Source of the DNA: JBFWWP01 sp050246115
GTDB taxonomy: Bacteria > Planctomycetota > UBA8108 > UBA1146 > JAJFFE01
Direction: 5' to 3'
NCBI GenBank assembly: GCA_050246115.1
Contig: JBFWWP010000037.1
Coordinates: 1 to 46,702, forward strand
Length of the DNA stretch: 46,702 nucleotides
The notes beneath the pieces were generated by a model that did no database searches, had not been told where the DNA came from, and was given only the letters and a program-made list of their open reading frames with translations. The translations under genes were made by a program, and so were the position numbers. Every line of letters begins with the position of its first letter. Positions within the stretch are counted from its first letter, which is position 1. Shown piece after piece: positions 23,390 to 31,357 of this stretch.

Positions 23390-25219
23390 ATGCCCACGAA
23401 GGCACGCCTCCCGCGAGTGTTTCTCGCCTGCGCGTTCGCATGCGCTCCGCTCACGGCCTCGGCCCAAGTACCGGAGGTTCGCGCGCACGACTTGGCCTGG
23501 TACCGGCCGATCCCGGAACCCGTGCGGGCCATTGCGCCTCAGGCCGAGTTGCTGGGCGGGTCTCCGGGCGCGCTGGCGGAGGAGCTGGGCTCTCCCATCG
23601 GCGCACCCGACCGCTCGGCCGCGCACCGCGAGACGTTGGTTCGCAACCTAGTGACCTATCTGGGAGTCCACGCGGAGTTTTCGGATCATCTCGTACCGGG
23701 TGAGACCGTCGGAGTCGAGTCGGAGGCAGTCGCCTTCCTGGCAACACCCGAGGTGCACGAGCGAGTGAAGTCTTGGCTCATGGCAATCCGTCGCGCGCAT
23801 CAGCGATCGTACTCGGTCGAGCTGTTCGTGAGTGCCCAGGATGTCTTCACGAAGGACTCGCCGATTCGACCGCGCCTCGACACCGAACGCGTTGCATCCA
23901 TCCTCGAGGAACGGAGCGGTTCTACCTACGCGCGGCGACTGTCGCGGGCGGAGACCACTCCGCTCGGGCATTCCACGACGATGCGACTCCACTGCGACTA
24001 CGCAGTCGATCAGACCCAGGCGATGCCGATCGTGCGGCCGGTTTTGTGGACCGTGCATCGCGGCTTTCGCGCGGAGGTCACCGTGGATCCTCTTTCGTCC
24101 GACGAAGCCGTCCTGGTCACCCTGGTGGCGAGCCGTAGTGAAGTCCCCGCCATCGACTCGTTTCGGCTCGGAACCGAATGGGGCTTCCTGCAGCTCCCGA
24201 CGATCACCGAGAGCCTCCTGTCGACCGTCGCAGCCGTGCCGTCGGACGGCGCCTATCACTTCATGGGCTCGACGGAGGGTTTCATCCGCTGTGGCATCTG
24301 GATTCGAGTGTGTCCGACCGAATCCCCCGCGCGGCCTCCTGCGTGGCCGGAGAATCAGGAGCTACTCGGAGTTCTCGCTGCGCCGGTCTCCCGCGGCTGG
24401 CCCGAAACGGGTCGAGCCTCGGGGGCTTGGTCACCGGCGCTCCGGCAGCGCGTCTTGCTCGGTGCGGGCGCAGGGCCGCTGCTTGAATGGCTCCAAGCGA
24501 ACCGCTGGGCGGGGTTCCCGGTCGCGGGGATTGCTCACTTCGAGTCCCGCCCCGACGTGGCGACTCCGGCCCAACGCTGGCTCGCGGAGCGCGAAGCGCA
24601 GGTTCGCGACGACATCGTCGTCGAGTTGACGACCGTTGATGTTTCGGTCAAAGACCGAGAGCGACTGCGCACGCTCGCGACACCGGCCGGTCACCTCTGC
24701 GAAGATTGGCGGAGCCGATTCGCCGAGGAGGGTGGCGTGCTCCAACGAGTCTCGGGTCAACGCATTCGGGTCGTTTCGGGAACCCCCTTCGGCGTTCGCG
24801 ACGTTTCGAGTCGCCCGTTGGTCGTCGACCTCGAAGTCGGGAGCAGCGGCGAGACCGGCGGTCCCGATTCACCGCTTCCGATCGTGGCCATGTACGGGAG
24901 CGGTATCGCCTGGTGTGGAACCGCGACCCATGTGACCGACGCGGAGCGTCGACTCGTTGCGCTCGAACTCGACATCGAGGAGGCCGAACTCGGCGAAGTC
25001 GGTCCGCCTCGGATGATCCGGATTCCCGGCCTCGTCGACAGGCCTGCCGATGGTCAACGCGCACCTCGCGCCGTCTCGGGCATGAACCTTGTGTCTCCGG
25101 TCCACTCCCGGGTCAACGCGCATCACTCGCTCCGTCTCGAGGTCGGTCGGACCGCGATACTCTCGACCGCCTCGCGGGACGACGGGAATCTCCGCGCCAC
25201 ACTGATGACGGTTTACTGA
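23390..25219 (+). CDS. Secreted protein of unknown function
   Basis: The 609-residue product has a signal peptide (residues 1-25, ending ASA-Q), so it is exported. I do not recognise the overall family. Around residues 114-130 the sequence 'FLATPEVHERVKSWL' resembles the small N-terminal domain of secretins and similar planctomycete proteins, where 'atpevHxxVxxxL' recurs, but no secretin C-domain is present. No catalytic motif was seen. The ATG at 23390 follows GGAAAG. The stop is convergent with the HTH gene at 25427. The length and steady GC-rich codon use support a real gene. Confidence 0.75.
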   Translation: MPTKARLPRVFLACAFACAPLTASAQVPEVRAHDLAWYRPIPEPVRAIAPQAELLGGSPGALAEELGSPIGAPDRSAAHRETLVRNLVTYLGVHAEFSDHLVPGETVGVESEAVAFLATPEVHERVKSWLMAIRRAHQRSYSVELFVSAQDVFTKDSPIRPRLDTERVASILEERSGSTYARRLSRAETTPLGHSTTMRLHCDYAVDQTQAMPIVRPVLWTVHRGFRAEVTVDPLSSDEAVLVTLVASRSEVPAIDSFRLGTEWGFLQLPTITESLLSTVAAVPSDGAYHFMGSTEGFIRCGIWIRVCPTESPARPPAWPENQELLGVLAAPVSRGWPETGRASGAWSPALRQRVLLGAGAGPLLEWLQANRWAGFPVAGIAHFESRPDVATPAQRWLAEREAQVRDDIVVELTTVDVSVKDRERLRTLATPAGHLCEDWRSRFAEEGGVLQRVSGQRIRVVSGTPFGVRDVSSRPLVVDLEVGSSGETGGPDSPLPIVAMYGSGIAWCGTATHVTDAERRLVALELDIEEAELGEVGPPRMIRIPGLVDRPADGQRAPRAVSGMNLVSPVHSRVNAHHSLRLEVGRTAILSTASRDDGNLRATLMTVY

Positions 25220-25347
25220 TGTCGTCACCGCTCGTGGTGCGGTCGATACGACCCGGATCCGTGATGAGACCTGGCGCCACCGTTTCGTCGATGCCGCGCT
25301 GCACAGTGCCTCTTGAAGCCGAGTCCGTGAAACGCCGGGCCAGGGGC

Positions 25348-25361
25348 ACCCGACGTCGGGT
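25348..25361. repeat. Perfect 14-bp palindrome between convergent genes
   Basis: ACCCGACGTCGGGT lies in the 207-base gap between the convergent genes ending at 25219 and 25427. It may help bidirectional termination, but no T-run accompanies it. Confidence 0.35.
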
Positions 25362-25426
25362 CACGGGCGCGGTTCGACTTCACGGCTCACCGCCGGCGGC
25401 CCGAATGCGGGCGCCGCACGCGCACT

Positions 25427-25678
25427 TCACTCGACCCCTCCGGGGGCATCGTCCTCGACGGCTTCCAACCCGGGTCCTGGAACGAACTCGAGCAAGTCCC
25501 CGGGTTGGCAGCCGAGTTCGCGGCACAGCGCAGCCAGAGTCGAGAAGCGGATCGCACGCGCTTTGTTGGTCTTGAGGATCGACAGATTGGCGAGCGTGAT
25601 GCCAATCCTGTCCGCGAGGTCAGTCAGGCGTACCCCTCGCTCGACCAATAGGCGATCCAGGCGAACTTCGATCGGCAT
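25427..25678 (-). CDS. Small Cro/CI (XRE) family transcription regulator
   Basis: The 83-residue protein is almost entirely one HTH domain (about residues 6-66). It has 'RGVRLTDLADRIGITLANLSILKTNKARAIRFSTLAALCRELGCQPGDLLEF' wording typical of the YozG-like group. In many bacteria this gene type pairs with a DUF2975 membrane protein, and here such a gene lies 89 bases upstream on the same strand. It probably represses its own operon at the palindromic sites at 26445-26507. The acidic C-terminal tail (about 15 residues) is outside the domain. Confidence 0.88.
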   Translation of the reverse strand: MPIEVRLDRLLVERGVRLTDLADRIGITLANLSILKTNKARAIRFSTLAALCRELGCQPGDLLEFVPGPGLEAVEDDAPGGVE

Positions 25679-25767
25679 GGTGTGAGTCTCCTCGCTAGTC
25701 CCAAATCAAGCGCACCCAGGAGGCGTCGGGTGACGTGGTTGCGGCTGTGGGATGGGGGCCAATCCGT

Positions 25768-26391
25768 TCAGACGGTGTGATCGGACTCTTCGCGCAGAGC
25801 CGCGCCGACGCGGAACGCTTCCGCGAGGACCAGGAACACCAAACCGGCGATCAGGCCTTCGAAGTGAAGCGAGACGGCGCGGTCGATCGTCAGGTCCGGA
25901 CTGTGAAGATGCGCCGCGAGGACGCTGCAAAGGACCCACTGCGTGATGGTCACGACGATGGCGCCGGCGATCAGCGTGATGCCAATCCGCCGCAACCGGC
26001 GCGCGTTTTCGCCGTCGAAGAAGTGGCCTCGCGCCGCGTCACGCACGAACCGTCGCAGGATCGCGAGCGCGATCAACAGCGGCGTCGAATGGGCAGCGAC
26101 GGCTGCGAGCACGAGCCAATGAGCGGTTGGGCCCGGGCCGCCGAGTTGGAAAACGGCGAGACCGCCCGCGAAGCCGACCTCTTGGGCAAGGCCTGATGTG
26201 ACGACGAACCGATCGGGGTGTGTGAGGACGACCGGGGCCGTCAGCGTGAGCCAGACGTCGAGGGCGCCTGGCACGAAGCCGCTTAGGATCAGGCCGACAA
26301 CGACTGCGGCGACCACGGCCACCGTCGCCCACCAGGCCACAGCCAGAACGACTCGAAGCAACACCATCGTGCGCGGGGCATGGGGCGACAC
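25768..26391 (-). CDS. DUF2975 family membrane protein
   Basis: The GTG at 26391 lies six bases after AAGGAGG and gives 207 residues. Four hydrophobic helices are visible, near residues 9-36, 92-112, 133-158 and 177-198. Between helices two and three lies 'RDAARGHFFDGENARRLRRIG', the cytoplasmic loop typical of DUF2975 proteins. Function is unknown in the family. It is the first gene of an operon with the XRE regulator, the known YoaS/YozG-type pair, and the regulator may respond to it or control it. Confidence 0.85.
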   Translation of the reverse strand: MSPHAPRTMVLLRVVLAVAWWATVAVVAAVVVGLILSGFVPGALDVWLTLTAPVVLTHPDRFVVTSGLAQEVGFAGGLAVFQLGGPGPTAHWLVLAAVAAHSTPLLIALAILRRFVRDAARGHFFDGENARRLRRIGITLIAGAIVVTITQWVLCSVLAAHLHSPDLTIDRAVSLHFEGLIAGLVFLVLAEAFRVGAALREESDHTV

Positions 26392-26444
26392 GTCCTACCT
26401 CCTTCTCCCAACCGGGCTTGCGAGCGACTCCATGGCGATCTGCA

Positions 26445-26507
26445 TATCGAAAAAAGATAACGAATTATCGATAAACAGAAACATCAAGCTTATCGAATGT
26501 CGATAAG
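26445..26507 (-). promoter_or_regulatory. AT-rich operator/promoter region of DUF2975-XRE operon
   Basis: A sharply AT-rich patch lies 50-115 bases upstream of the operon start. It contains TTATCGATAA (26465-26474, perfect 10-bp palindrome), CTTATCGA-ATG-TCGATAAG (26489-26507, perfect 8+8 bp inverted repeat) and an imperfect TATCGAAAAAAGATA (26445-26459). The shared TTATCGA half-site suggests cooperative dimers of the XRE regulator. Promoter boxes could not be placed with certainty. Confidence 0.65.
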
Positions 26508-26790
26508 TCGGCGGCCGAGGCGAGGTTCCGGGCCCGTCAGGCGCAGCCGCCGACCCTCGGTTGGGGCGTCGACCGTCGCCCCCGCGTTCGTCCGCGGACG
26601 CTCGCAAGGGATCAGGACTCGTGGCGCGACGCCTCGGTCATGACGCGCGACGTGGCGCACCCGGTGGCCGACGACGTCGGTCGGCGCCAAGACTGGGGAC
26701 CAGCGCGCACCCGGGGCAACGGTCCCTCCCTCGAGAATCCTGAAACCGCGGTCGGCCGTGCGTCGAAGTCCGCGACGAAAGGAGGTGTGC

Positions 26791-27486
26791 GTGCGGACCC
26801 AAATCCCGAGAGTGGCGCCGTGGTGGCTCGTGTTGGGGGTGGTTGCGCTGGTTTGGTCGGCGGGTTGCTCGGTCGTGGGCATCCGAACGACCGAGGAAGC
26901 TCCCTACGAGGTCGTGATTCGGGACGGGCATTTCGAGGTCCGCCAGTACGAACCGATGGTCGTCGCTGAAACCGTTACCGAGGGGACGAAGAACGCGGGC
27001 GAGAATCCGGCGTTCATGCGTCTCTTCGAGTACATCCAGGGCGCCAACGAAGCGAGACAGAAGATCGAGATGACAGCGCCAGTGTTTCAGGGCGAGGTGG
27101 TCGGGACCGCCCGCGAGGGCCAGACCATCGACATGACCACCCCCGTGATCCAAGAGGCAACGCCCTCGGGCTGGCGGATGAGCTTCGTACTTCCGAGTGG
27201 CTTCACGATGGAGACGGCTCCACGACCGACTTCTCCCGAGATCACCCTCCGCGTCGTCCCGGGCCGACGGGTCGCTTCGATTCGCTACTCCGGGAGTCGT
27301 GCGGAAGAGGTGATGGAAACCAAAGCGCAAGAACTCGCGGACTGGGTTGCACGACGAGAACTGACGCCCACGGGGAAGTGGTGGGCTGCCGGCTACGACC
27401 CACCCTTCACGTTGCCCGCGTTGCGCCGCAACGAGATCCTCGTGGAGGTGCAGTACGACGGTTCGCCGGAAACGTCTGCCCTGTAA
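26791..27486 (+). CDS. SOUL family haem-binding lipoprotein
   Basis: The GTG at 26791 lies six bases after AAAGGAG and gives 231 residues; GTGs upstream overlap that site. The N-terminal hydrophobic stretch ends in lipobox SAGC (Cys26), so the protein is anchored as a lipoprotein. The SOUL domain follows: 'YEVVIRDGHFEVRQYEPMVVAET', 'FMRLFEYIQGANEARQKIEMTAPV', 'IDMTTPVI' and a C-terminal 'RRNEILVEVQY'. SOUL proteins bind haem or other tetrapyrroles, but the ligand residue differs between members. It is divergent from the DUF2975 operon, and the AT-rich control region between them may serve both directions. Confidence 0.9.
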   Translation: MRTQIPRVAPWWLVLGVVALVWSAGCSVVGIRTTEEAPYEVVIRDGHFEVRQYEPMVVAETVTEGTKNAGENPAFMRLFEYIQGANEARQKIEMTAPVFQGEVVGTAREGQTIDMTTPVIQEATPSGWRMSFVLPSGFTMETAPRPTSPEITLRVVPGRRVASIRYSGSRAEEVMETKAQELADWVARRELTPTGKWWAAGYDPPFTLPALRRNEILVEVQYDGSPETSAL

Positions 27487-27515
27487 CACTGCGACGGAGA
27501 GCGCACGAGAGGCCG

Positions 27516-27537
27516 ACTCGAGTTGCTCGTGAATGCG
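27516..27537. repeat. Dispersed 22-bp repeat, copy 1
   Basis: This segment begins ACTCGAGTTGCTCG and ends TGAATGCG. It matches 46470-46491 with one mismatch. Both copies lie in intergenic DNA with other repeats. Confidence 0.55.
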
Positions 27538-27631
27538 CTTGCCTTGGGCCTAGTCTAGTCCTCAATCAAGCGCGTTCTCGAGTTTGCGTGCTGGCGGTGG
27601 CGCGCGCTGGTGCCGGGGTGCGTGCATGGGC

Positions 27632-27658
27632 GGATGCGGACAGGCTGTCCGCGCTCCC
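27632..27658. repeat. Dispersed palindromic intergenic repeat, copy 2
   Basis: This segment is identical to 8270-8296 over 27 bases and includes the same GCGGACAGGCTGTCCGC palindrome, here at 27636-27652. As in copy 1, a GCGCGC-containing sequence follows. Confidence 0.65.
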
Positions 27659-27768
27659 AGGGCGCGCCAGGGCATCGGATCTACCTTGGGCTCAGAGGAT
27701 GCGCCGCGATGCTGAATGGGCGGAAGATGAAGGCACAGAGCTAGCTATAGCTCGCTCTAGTCTAGTAA

Positions 27769-29292
27769 CTAAGAGTAGAGCCGTTCCAGTCCCTCTTTGC
27801 TCACCATCCACTCGGTGCCGCTGGGGCCGTCACGGAGTTCGACGCCTTCTGCGAGGAGAGCGTCGCGGGCTTGGTCGGACGCGGCGTAGTCCTTCCGCGC
27901 GCGGGCCTCGGCGCGTTCGGCCATGCGGGCGGCGATGGTGGCCTCGTCGAGGGGGCTCGCGGCCAGGAAGCGGGCCCGGAGTTCGGCGAAGAACAGGGCC
28001 GGATCCTGCTGCAGGATGCCGAGCACGCCGGCCAGGGGCTGGAAACGGCTCCATACCGCGGCCGCCGTTCGCTGGCGCTCGATCTCGGGCGCCTTCTTAC
28101 GGCGCAGACACTCGTCGATGAGTTTGACGGCCTCGACCAACGCAACAATGGCCTCGGGTGTGCCGAAGTCGTCGTCCATGGCCCGCACGAACTGCGCCTC
28201 CAGTTGTTCGACCCGTTCGCGGACTGGATCGAAGACGGCAGCGCGGGTTTCGGTGCGTTCGGTGAGGCGCGGCTCTCCGAGTTCGACTCGCTTCTCCTCC
28301 AGTCGCAGGAGGTGCTCGTAGATTCCCGCCAAGCGAGTGGCGTTGGTCGCCATCAGCTGCGGGTTGAAGTCGGAGTTGGATCGATAGTGGTACTGCAGGA
28401 GCGCGAACCGAATCAGCTCGGCGCCAAACTTCTGGAGCCCGTCGGCAATCGTGAAGAAGTTCCCGAGCGACTTGCTCATCTTCTCTTTGTTCACCGTGAG
28501 CAGGCCGTTGTGAACCCAGTAGTTCACGTGCTTGCGTCCGCAGTAGGACTCGCTCTGGGCGATCTCGTTCTCGTGGTGCGGGAAGATGAGATCCAAGCCG
28601 CCACCGTGGATGTCGAAGGGCTCACCCAACAGTTCGTGGCTCATGACCGAGCACTCGATGTGCCAGCCGGGGCGCCCGCGGCCGAAGGGTGAGTCCCACG
28701 CAGCGCCCTCGACATCCTCCGACTTCCAGAGAGCGAAATCGAGGGGCTCTTCCTTGTCGTCCTCGATCTCCTTTCGCACCCCAGCCAGGAGTTCGTCCAC
28801 CTTGCGGCCGCTCAACTTCCCGTAGTCCGGCTTCGAGCGAACCCGGTAGTAGACGTTCCCTCGGGGCGTCGTGTAGGCCGCGCCGCGTTCGACGAGCCGC
28901 CCGATGAAACGAATGATCTGCGGGATGTACTCGGACACCTTCGGGGCCTCGGTCGGCGGCATGATCCCGAGCCCAGCCATGTCTTTGGCCTCACGCTCGA
29001 TGAGACTCGCGGACAAAGCCAACGGACTCAGACCGCGCTCCTTGGCTCGGAGGATGATCTTGTCGTCGACGTCCGTGTAGTTGCGCACGTAACGCACGTC
29101 GAAGCCCCGAAACTCGAGGTAGCGCCGGACCACATCGAAGACGATCGCTTGCAGGGCATGCCCCAGGTGACACTCGTCGTAGACCGTCACTCCGCAGGCG
29201 TACAGCCCGATCTTCCCGGGGCGCACCGGTTGGAAGATCTCCTTCTTCCGACTGAGGCTGTTGTAGAGCTTGATCTCGACCGTCTCGACCAT
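27769..29292 (-). CDS. cysS: Cysteinyl-tRNA synthetase
   Basis: The ATG at 29292 follows an AAGGAAAG site and gives 507 residues; the frame is open further upstream but that part is not protein-like. The class I signature HLGH is at 42-45 and KMSKS at 271-275. Zinc ligands Cys33, Cys214 and His/Glu of 'FPHHENEIAQ' (238-246) are all present, as in active enzymes. The DALR-type helical end and an anticodon-binding tail follow. It charges tRNA-Cys in the cytoplasm. It is divergent from the thioredoxin-fold gene and convergent with the SOUL gene. Confidence 0.97.
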   Translation of the reverse strand: MVETVEIKLYNSLSRKKEIFQPVRPGKIGLYACGVTVYDECHLGHALQAIVFDVVRRYLEFRGFDVRYVRNYTDVDDKIILRAKERGLSPLALSASLIEREAKDMAGLGIMPPTEAPKVSEYIPQIIRFIGRLVERGAAYTTPRGNVYYRVRSKPDYGKLSGRKVDELLAGVRKEIEDDKEEPLDFALWKSEDVEGAAWDSPFGRGRPGWHIECSVMSHELLGEPFDIHGGGLDLIFPHHENEIAQSESYCGRKHVNYWVHNGLLTVNKEKMSKSLGNFFTIADGLQKFGAELIRFALLQYHYRSNSDFNPQLMATNATRLAGIYEHLLRLEEKRVELGEPRLTERTETRAAVFDPVRERVEQLEAQFVRAMDDDFGTPEAIVALVEAVKLIDECLRRKKAPEIERQRTAAAVWSRFQPLAGVLGILQQDPALFFAELRARFLAASPLDEATIAARMAERAEARARKDYAASDQARDALLAEGVELRDGPSGTEWMVSKEGLERLYS

Positions 29293-29753
29293 CGTGCTGC
29301 TTTCCTTCCCGCGAAGACCGCCCCAAACGAGGTGGCGAAGTATACGAGTTCGGCGCGCAGGTGCGCGCGAATCTCGGAGCGTCCCGCGGGCGTTTCCCGA
29401 CGATCCGGGCCCGCCGCTTGCCCTGCCGGGTGGTAGCACGACCACCGCAACTCAGGCAGCCTGCCATTTTTGGTGCGGCGCCCCGGCATTCCGCGCCCAA
29501 GATGCGCCACGGACTGCTGCTTCTGTCAGTAAATCTTCCACCTCGGGAACTCGCCCCGCTCCGGATCGTTCCTCACTGCAGAAGGCCCGCAAACGGGTTA
29601 CGAGGAACGGCAAAAGACCGTGAAACTTGCGGCCACGGATTTGCGAAGTCTTCTGCGACGTGAAACGCCTCGCAAGAGGCCAAGCCGGCCCGGCGCTCGT
29701 CGACCAAGAGACGAACGAAGGGCCGGACACCCGGGTCGAAAGGAGAGACCCTC
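29293..29753. other. Divergent intergenic region
   Basis: This region of 461 bases lies between cysS (minus) and the thioredoxin-fold gene (plus). No gene is recognisable. The cysS Shine-Dalgarno is at the left and GAAAGGAGAG before 29754 at the right. I found no clear T-box or other riboswitch on the cysS side. Confidence 0.45.
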
Positions 29754-30116
29754 ATGGCGGAGATCAAGACCTATCACGGCGACGAAGTCATGCGTGCGAT
29801 CGACCAGAACCAGGGTCTCCTCTTTGTTCACTTCTCCTCTCCGTTGGCCTCGGCGTGCGAACAGGTTCATCGGGATCTCGCGGCCCTCGTCATGCACCTC
29901 GACCTCGTGGAGGTCGGTGAAGTCGAAGTCCCGCTCCAAGAGCTCGAGGTCATTCGCCGGTATCGGATCGAGCAGATCCCGACGCTGGTGCTGTTCAACG
30001 GCGTCACCGAGGTCGAACGCCTCGACGATGTGCCGTCGCGAGAGGATCTGAAACAGTTCCTCTTGGACTCGGTCTCGTACTACGTGCCCGCGACCGGCCA
30101 CCCCGGCAACGGGTAG
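29754..30116 (+). CDS. Thioredoxin-fold protein lacking the CXXC motif
   Basis: The 120-residue protein keeps the thioredoxin outline: 'LLFVHFSSPLASACEQVHRDL', where active members have WCGPC, and the cis-proline loop RYRIEQIPTLVLFNG with Pro76. Only one Cys (Cys35) remains, at the resolving-Cys position, so disulfide exchange is unlikely and a binding or monothiol role is more plausible. No signal peptide is seen. The start has GAAAGGAGAG ten bases upstream. A candidate small RNA with a strong terminator follows the stop. Confidence 0.82.
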   Translation: MAEIKTYHGDEVMRAIDQNQGLLFVHFSSPLASACEQVHRDLAALVMHLDLVEVGEVEVPLQELEVIRRYRIEQIPTLVLFNGVTEVERLDDVPSREDLKQFLLDSVSYYVPATGHPGNG

Positions 30117-30312
30117 GGTACGGGATCCGAGGTACGCCGGTCGGCCAGGGTTGGCCGGCCGCGCCGTGGAACGACATGGAACCGAGCACGAGGAACCAGC
30201 AACCACTCAAGAAAACAAGGAACACACACACCTACCTCACTTCCTGCCCCATCTCCCACCTCAGAGCCCAGAGGCGCCTCCGGTATCCACTACCGCGAGG
30301 CGCCTTTTTTTT
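30117..30312 (+). ncRNA. Candidate small RNA or structured 3' UTR
   Basis: Between the thioredoxin-fold gene and a strong terminator lies about 150 bases without a gene. The segment 30181-30270 is rich in A and C and poor in G, very unlike the surroundings (for example AAGAAAACAAGGAACACAC). It could be the body of an independent small RNA ending in the terminator or the 3' untranslated region of the gene. A GC-rich hairpin region (GGCCAGGGTTGGCC at 30145-30158) precedes it. No known RNA family was recognised. Confidence 0.35.
30272..30312 (+). terminator. Strong Rho-independent terminator
   Basis: AGGCGCCTC-CGGTA pairs with TACCG-CGAGGCGCCT around a TCCAC loop, giving a stem of about 14 bp with one bulged base, followed directly by eight T (30305-30312). 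This is the best intrinsic terminator of the window. Confidence 0.92.
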
Positions 30313-30448
30313 GCGGCGAGGAGGCTGTGGGAAGACCGCTTTCGACCCGCGAATTGGCGAGGATGCGCCGGGTCGGATAAGCGAGGCGCAGTCGTGTTCG
30401 TGACTCGTCGCTGTCCCGGATTCGGAAGCGGCTGTCGAGCCCCGTCCG
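30313..30448. other. Short gap, no gene
   Basis: These 136 bases lie between the terminator and the end of the minus-strand glycosyltransferase gene. Nothing recognisable is present. Confidence 0.4.
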
Positions 30449-31357
30449 CTACGGATCGAAGCGAGACGATCGACCCCAGCGCTCGCGGCGAGCATCGACG
30501 AGAGCCCCTCGCAGCGCCCGCGCCTCGTTACCCCTCCCCTGTAGCGAGTAGCGAGCCGCGCGCCACCAAACCCCAACGCGGACTCGCAGCTGCAGGCAAC
30601 GGCCAAGCGGTAGGCGCGAACCGTGCTCGCGAAGAAACAACATCCGGGCACGCAAACGGTAGTAGAGCGAGAACGGCCGCCCTTGGGCTTCGACGCTCGC
30701 CGACCCATGGTGCCAGGCTCGGGCCCGCGACTCGTGCATGACCTTCCACCCGCGAACCCGCAGTCGCGCGCTCAGGTCCAGATCCTCCCCATACAGGAAG
30801 TAGCGCTCGTCGAACCCGGCGACGGCACGAAAGGCAGCGACCCGAATCAAGGGGGCACACCCGCACACGAACTCGACTTCGACCGGTTGCGTCGCCGCCA
30901 CCGCCTCGTCCGCTTCGCCGTAACGGAGACTCCGAGCCCGGCCCGTACTGCTCTCGACCGCTCCCCCGTCGTGCCAGATGCGACCGGTCCCGAGTTCCAA
31001 GATGCGGGGGCCGACCAGGGCGATGTCGGGGTCGTGTTCCAGCGCGGCGATGAGCCACGACAACGAATCAGCCTCGAGCACCGCGTCGTTGTTGAGCAGC
31101 AGTACGGCCTCGACCGTCGCTGTTCGCGCCAACTGCGCGATGCCGAGGTTCGCGCCGGCCCCGTACCCGAGGTTCTCCGGCGGGGCGAGCACCATCCAGC
31201 CTGGATGCTCGCGCAAGAAATCCGCGCTCGGCGCCCCCGGACCGTTCCACACCAGACACCGTTCGTGCGGACGACAGTGGAGCTGGTCGACCGCCGCGAG
31301 ACACGCATGGGTCGGGTCGGGATCCCCAAAGTGGATCACGCAGACCGAGTAGATCAT
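30449..31357 (-). CDS. Family 2 glycosyltransferase
   Basis: The ATG at 31357 overlaps the TGA of the upstream kinase gene (ATGA), so the two are translationally coupled; the product has 302 residues. GT-A features are the acidic nucleotide-sugar site LLLNNDA (NND at 89-91), ENLGYGAGANLGI, and the acceptor-side 'FDERYFLYGEDLDLSARLRVRGW' motif near 196-218. This resembles rhamnosyl- and other sugar-transferases of lipopolysaccharide and related surface glycans. The donor cannot be told. It acts at the cytoplasmic face of the membrane. Together with the kinase upstream it suggests lipid A/core or other glycolipid decoration. Confidence 0.9.
   Translation of the reverse strand: MIYSVCVIHFGDPDPTHACLAAVDQLHCRPHERCLVWNGPGAPSADFLREHPGWMVLAPPENLGYGAGANLGIAQLARTATVEAVLLLNNDAVLEADSLSWLIAALEHDPDIALVGPRILELGTGRIWHDGGAVESSTGRARSLRYGEADEAVAATQPVEVEFVCGCAPLIRVAAFRAVAGFDERYFLYGEDLDLSARLRVRGWKVMHESRARAWHHGSASVEAQGRPFSLYYRLRARMLFLREHGSRLPLGRCLQLRVRVGVWWRAARYSLQGRGNEARALRGALVDARRERWGRSSRFDP

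Larger units (their letters stand above)
27487..27768. other. Repeat-bearing gap between convergent genes
   Basis: This gap between SOUL (plus) and cysS (minus) holds two dispersed repeats (27516-27537 and 27632-27658) and a small inverted repeat GAGCTA-GCTA-TAGCTC at 27738-27753, in an AT-richer patch just before the cysS stop. TAGTCTAGT occurs twice, near 27551 and 27758. No gene is recognisable. Confidence 0.5.

Noticed and set aside
29293..29753. T-box leader for cysS
   Set aside because: No specifier hairpin or T-box motif could be found on the minus strand, and T-boxes are mostly a Gram-positive feature.
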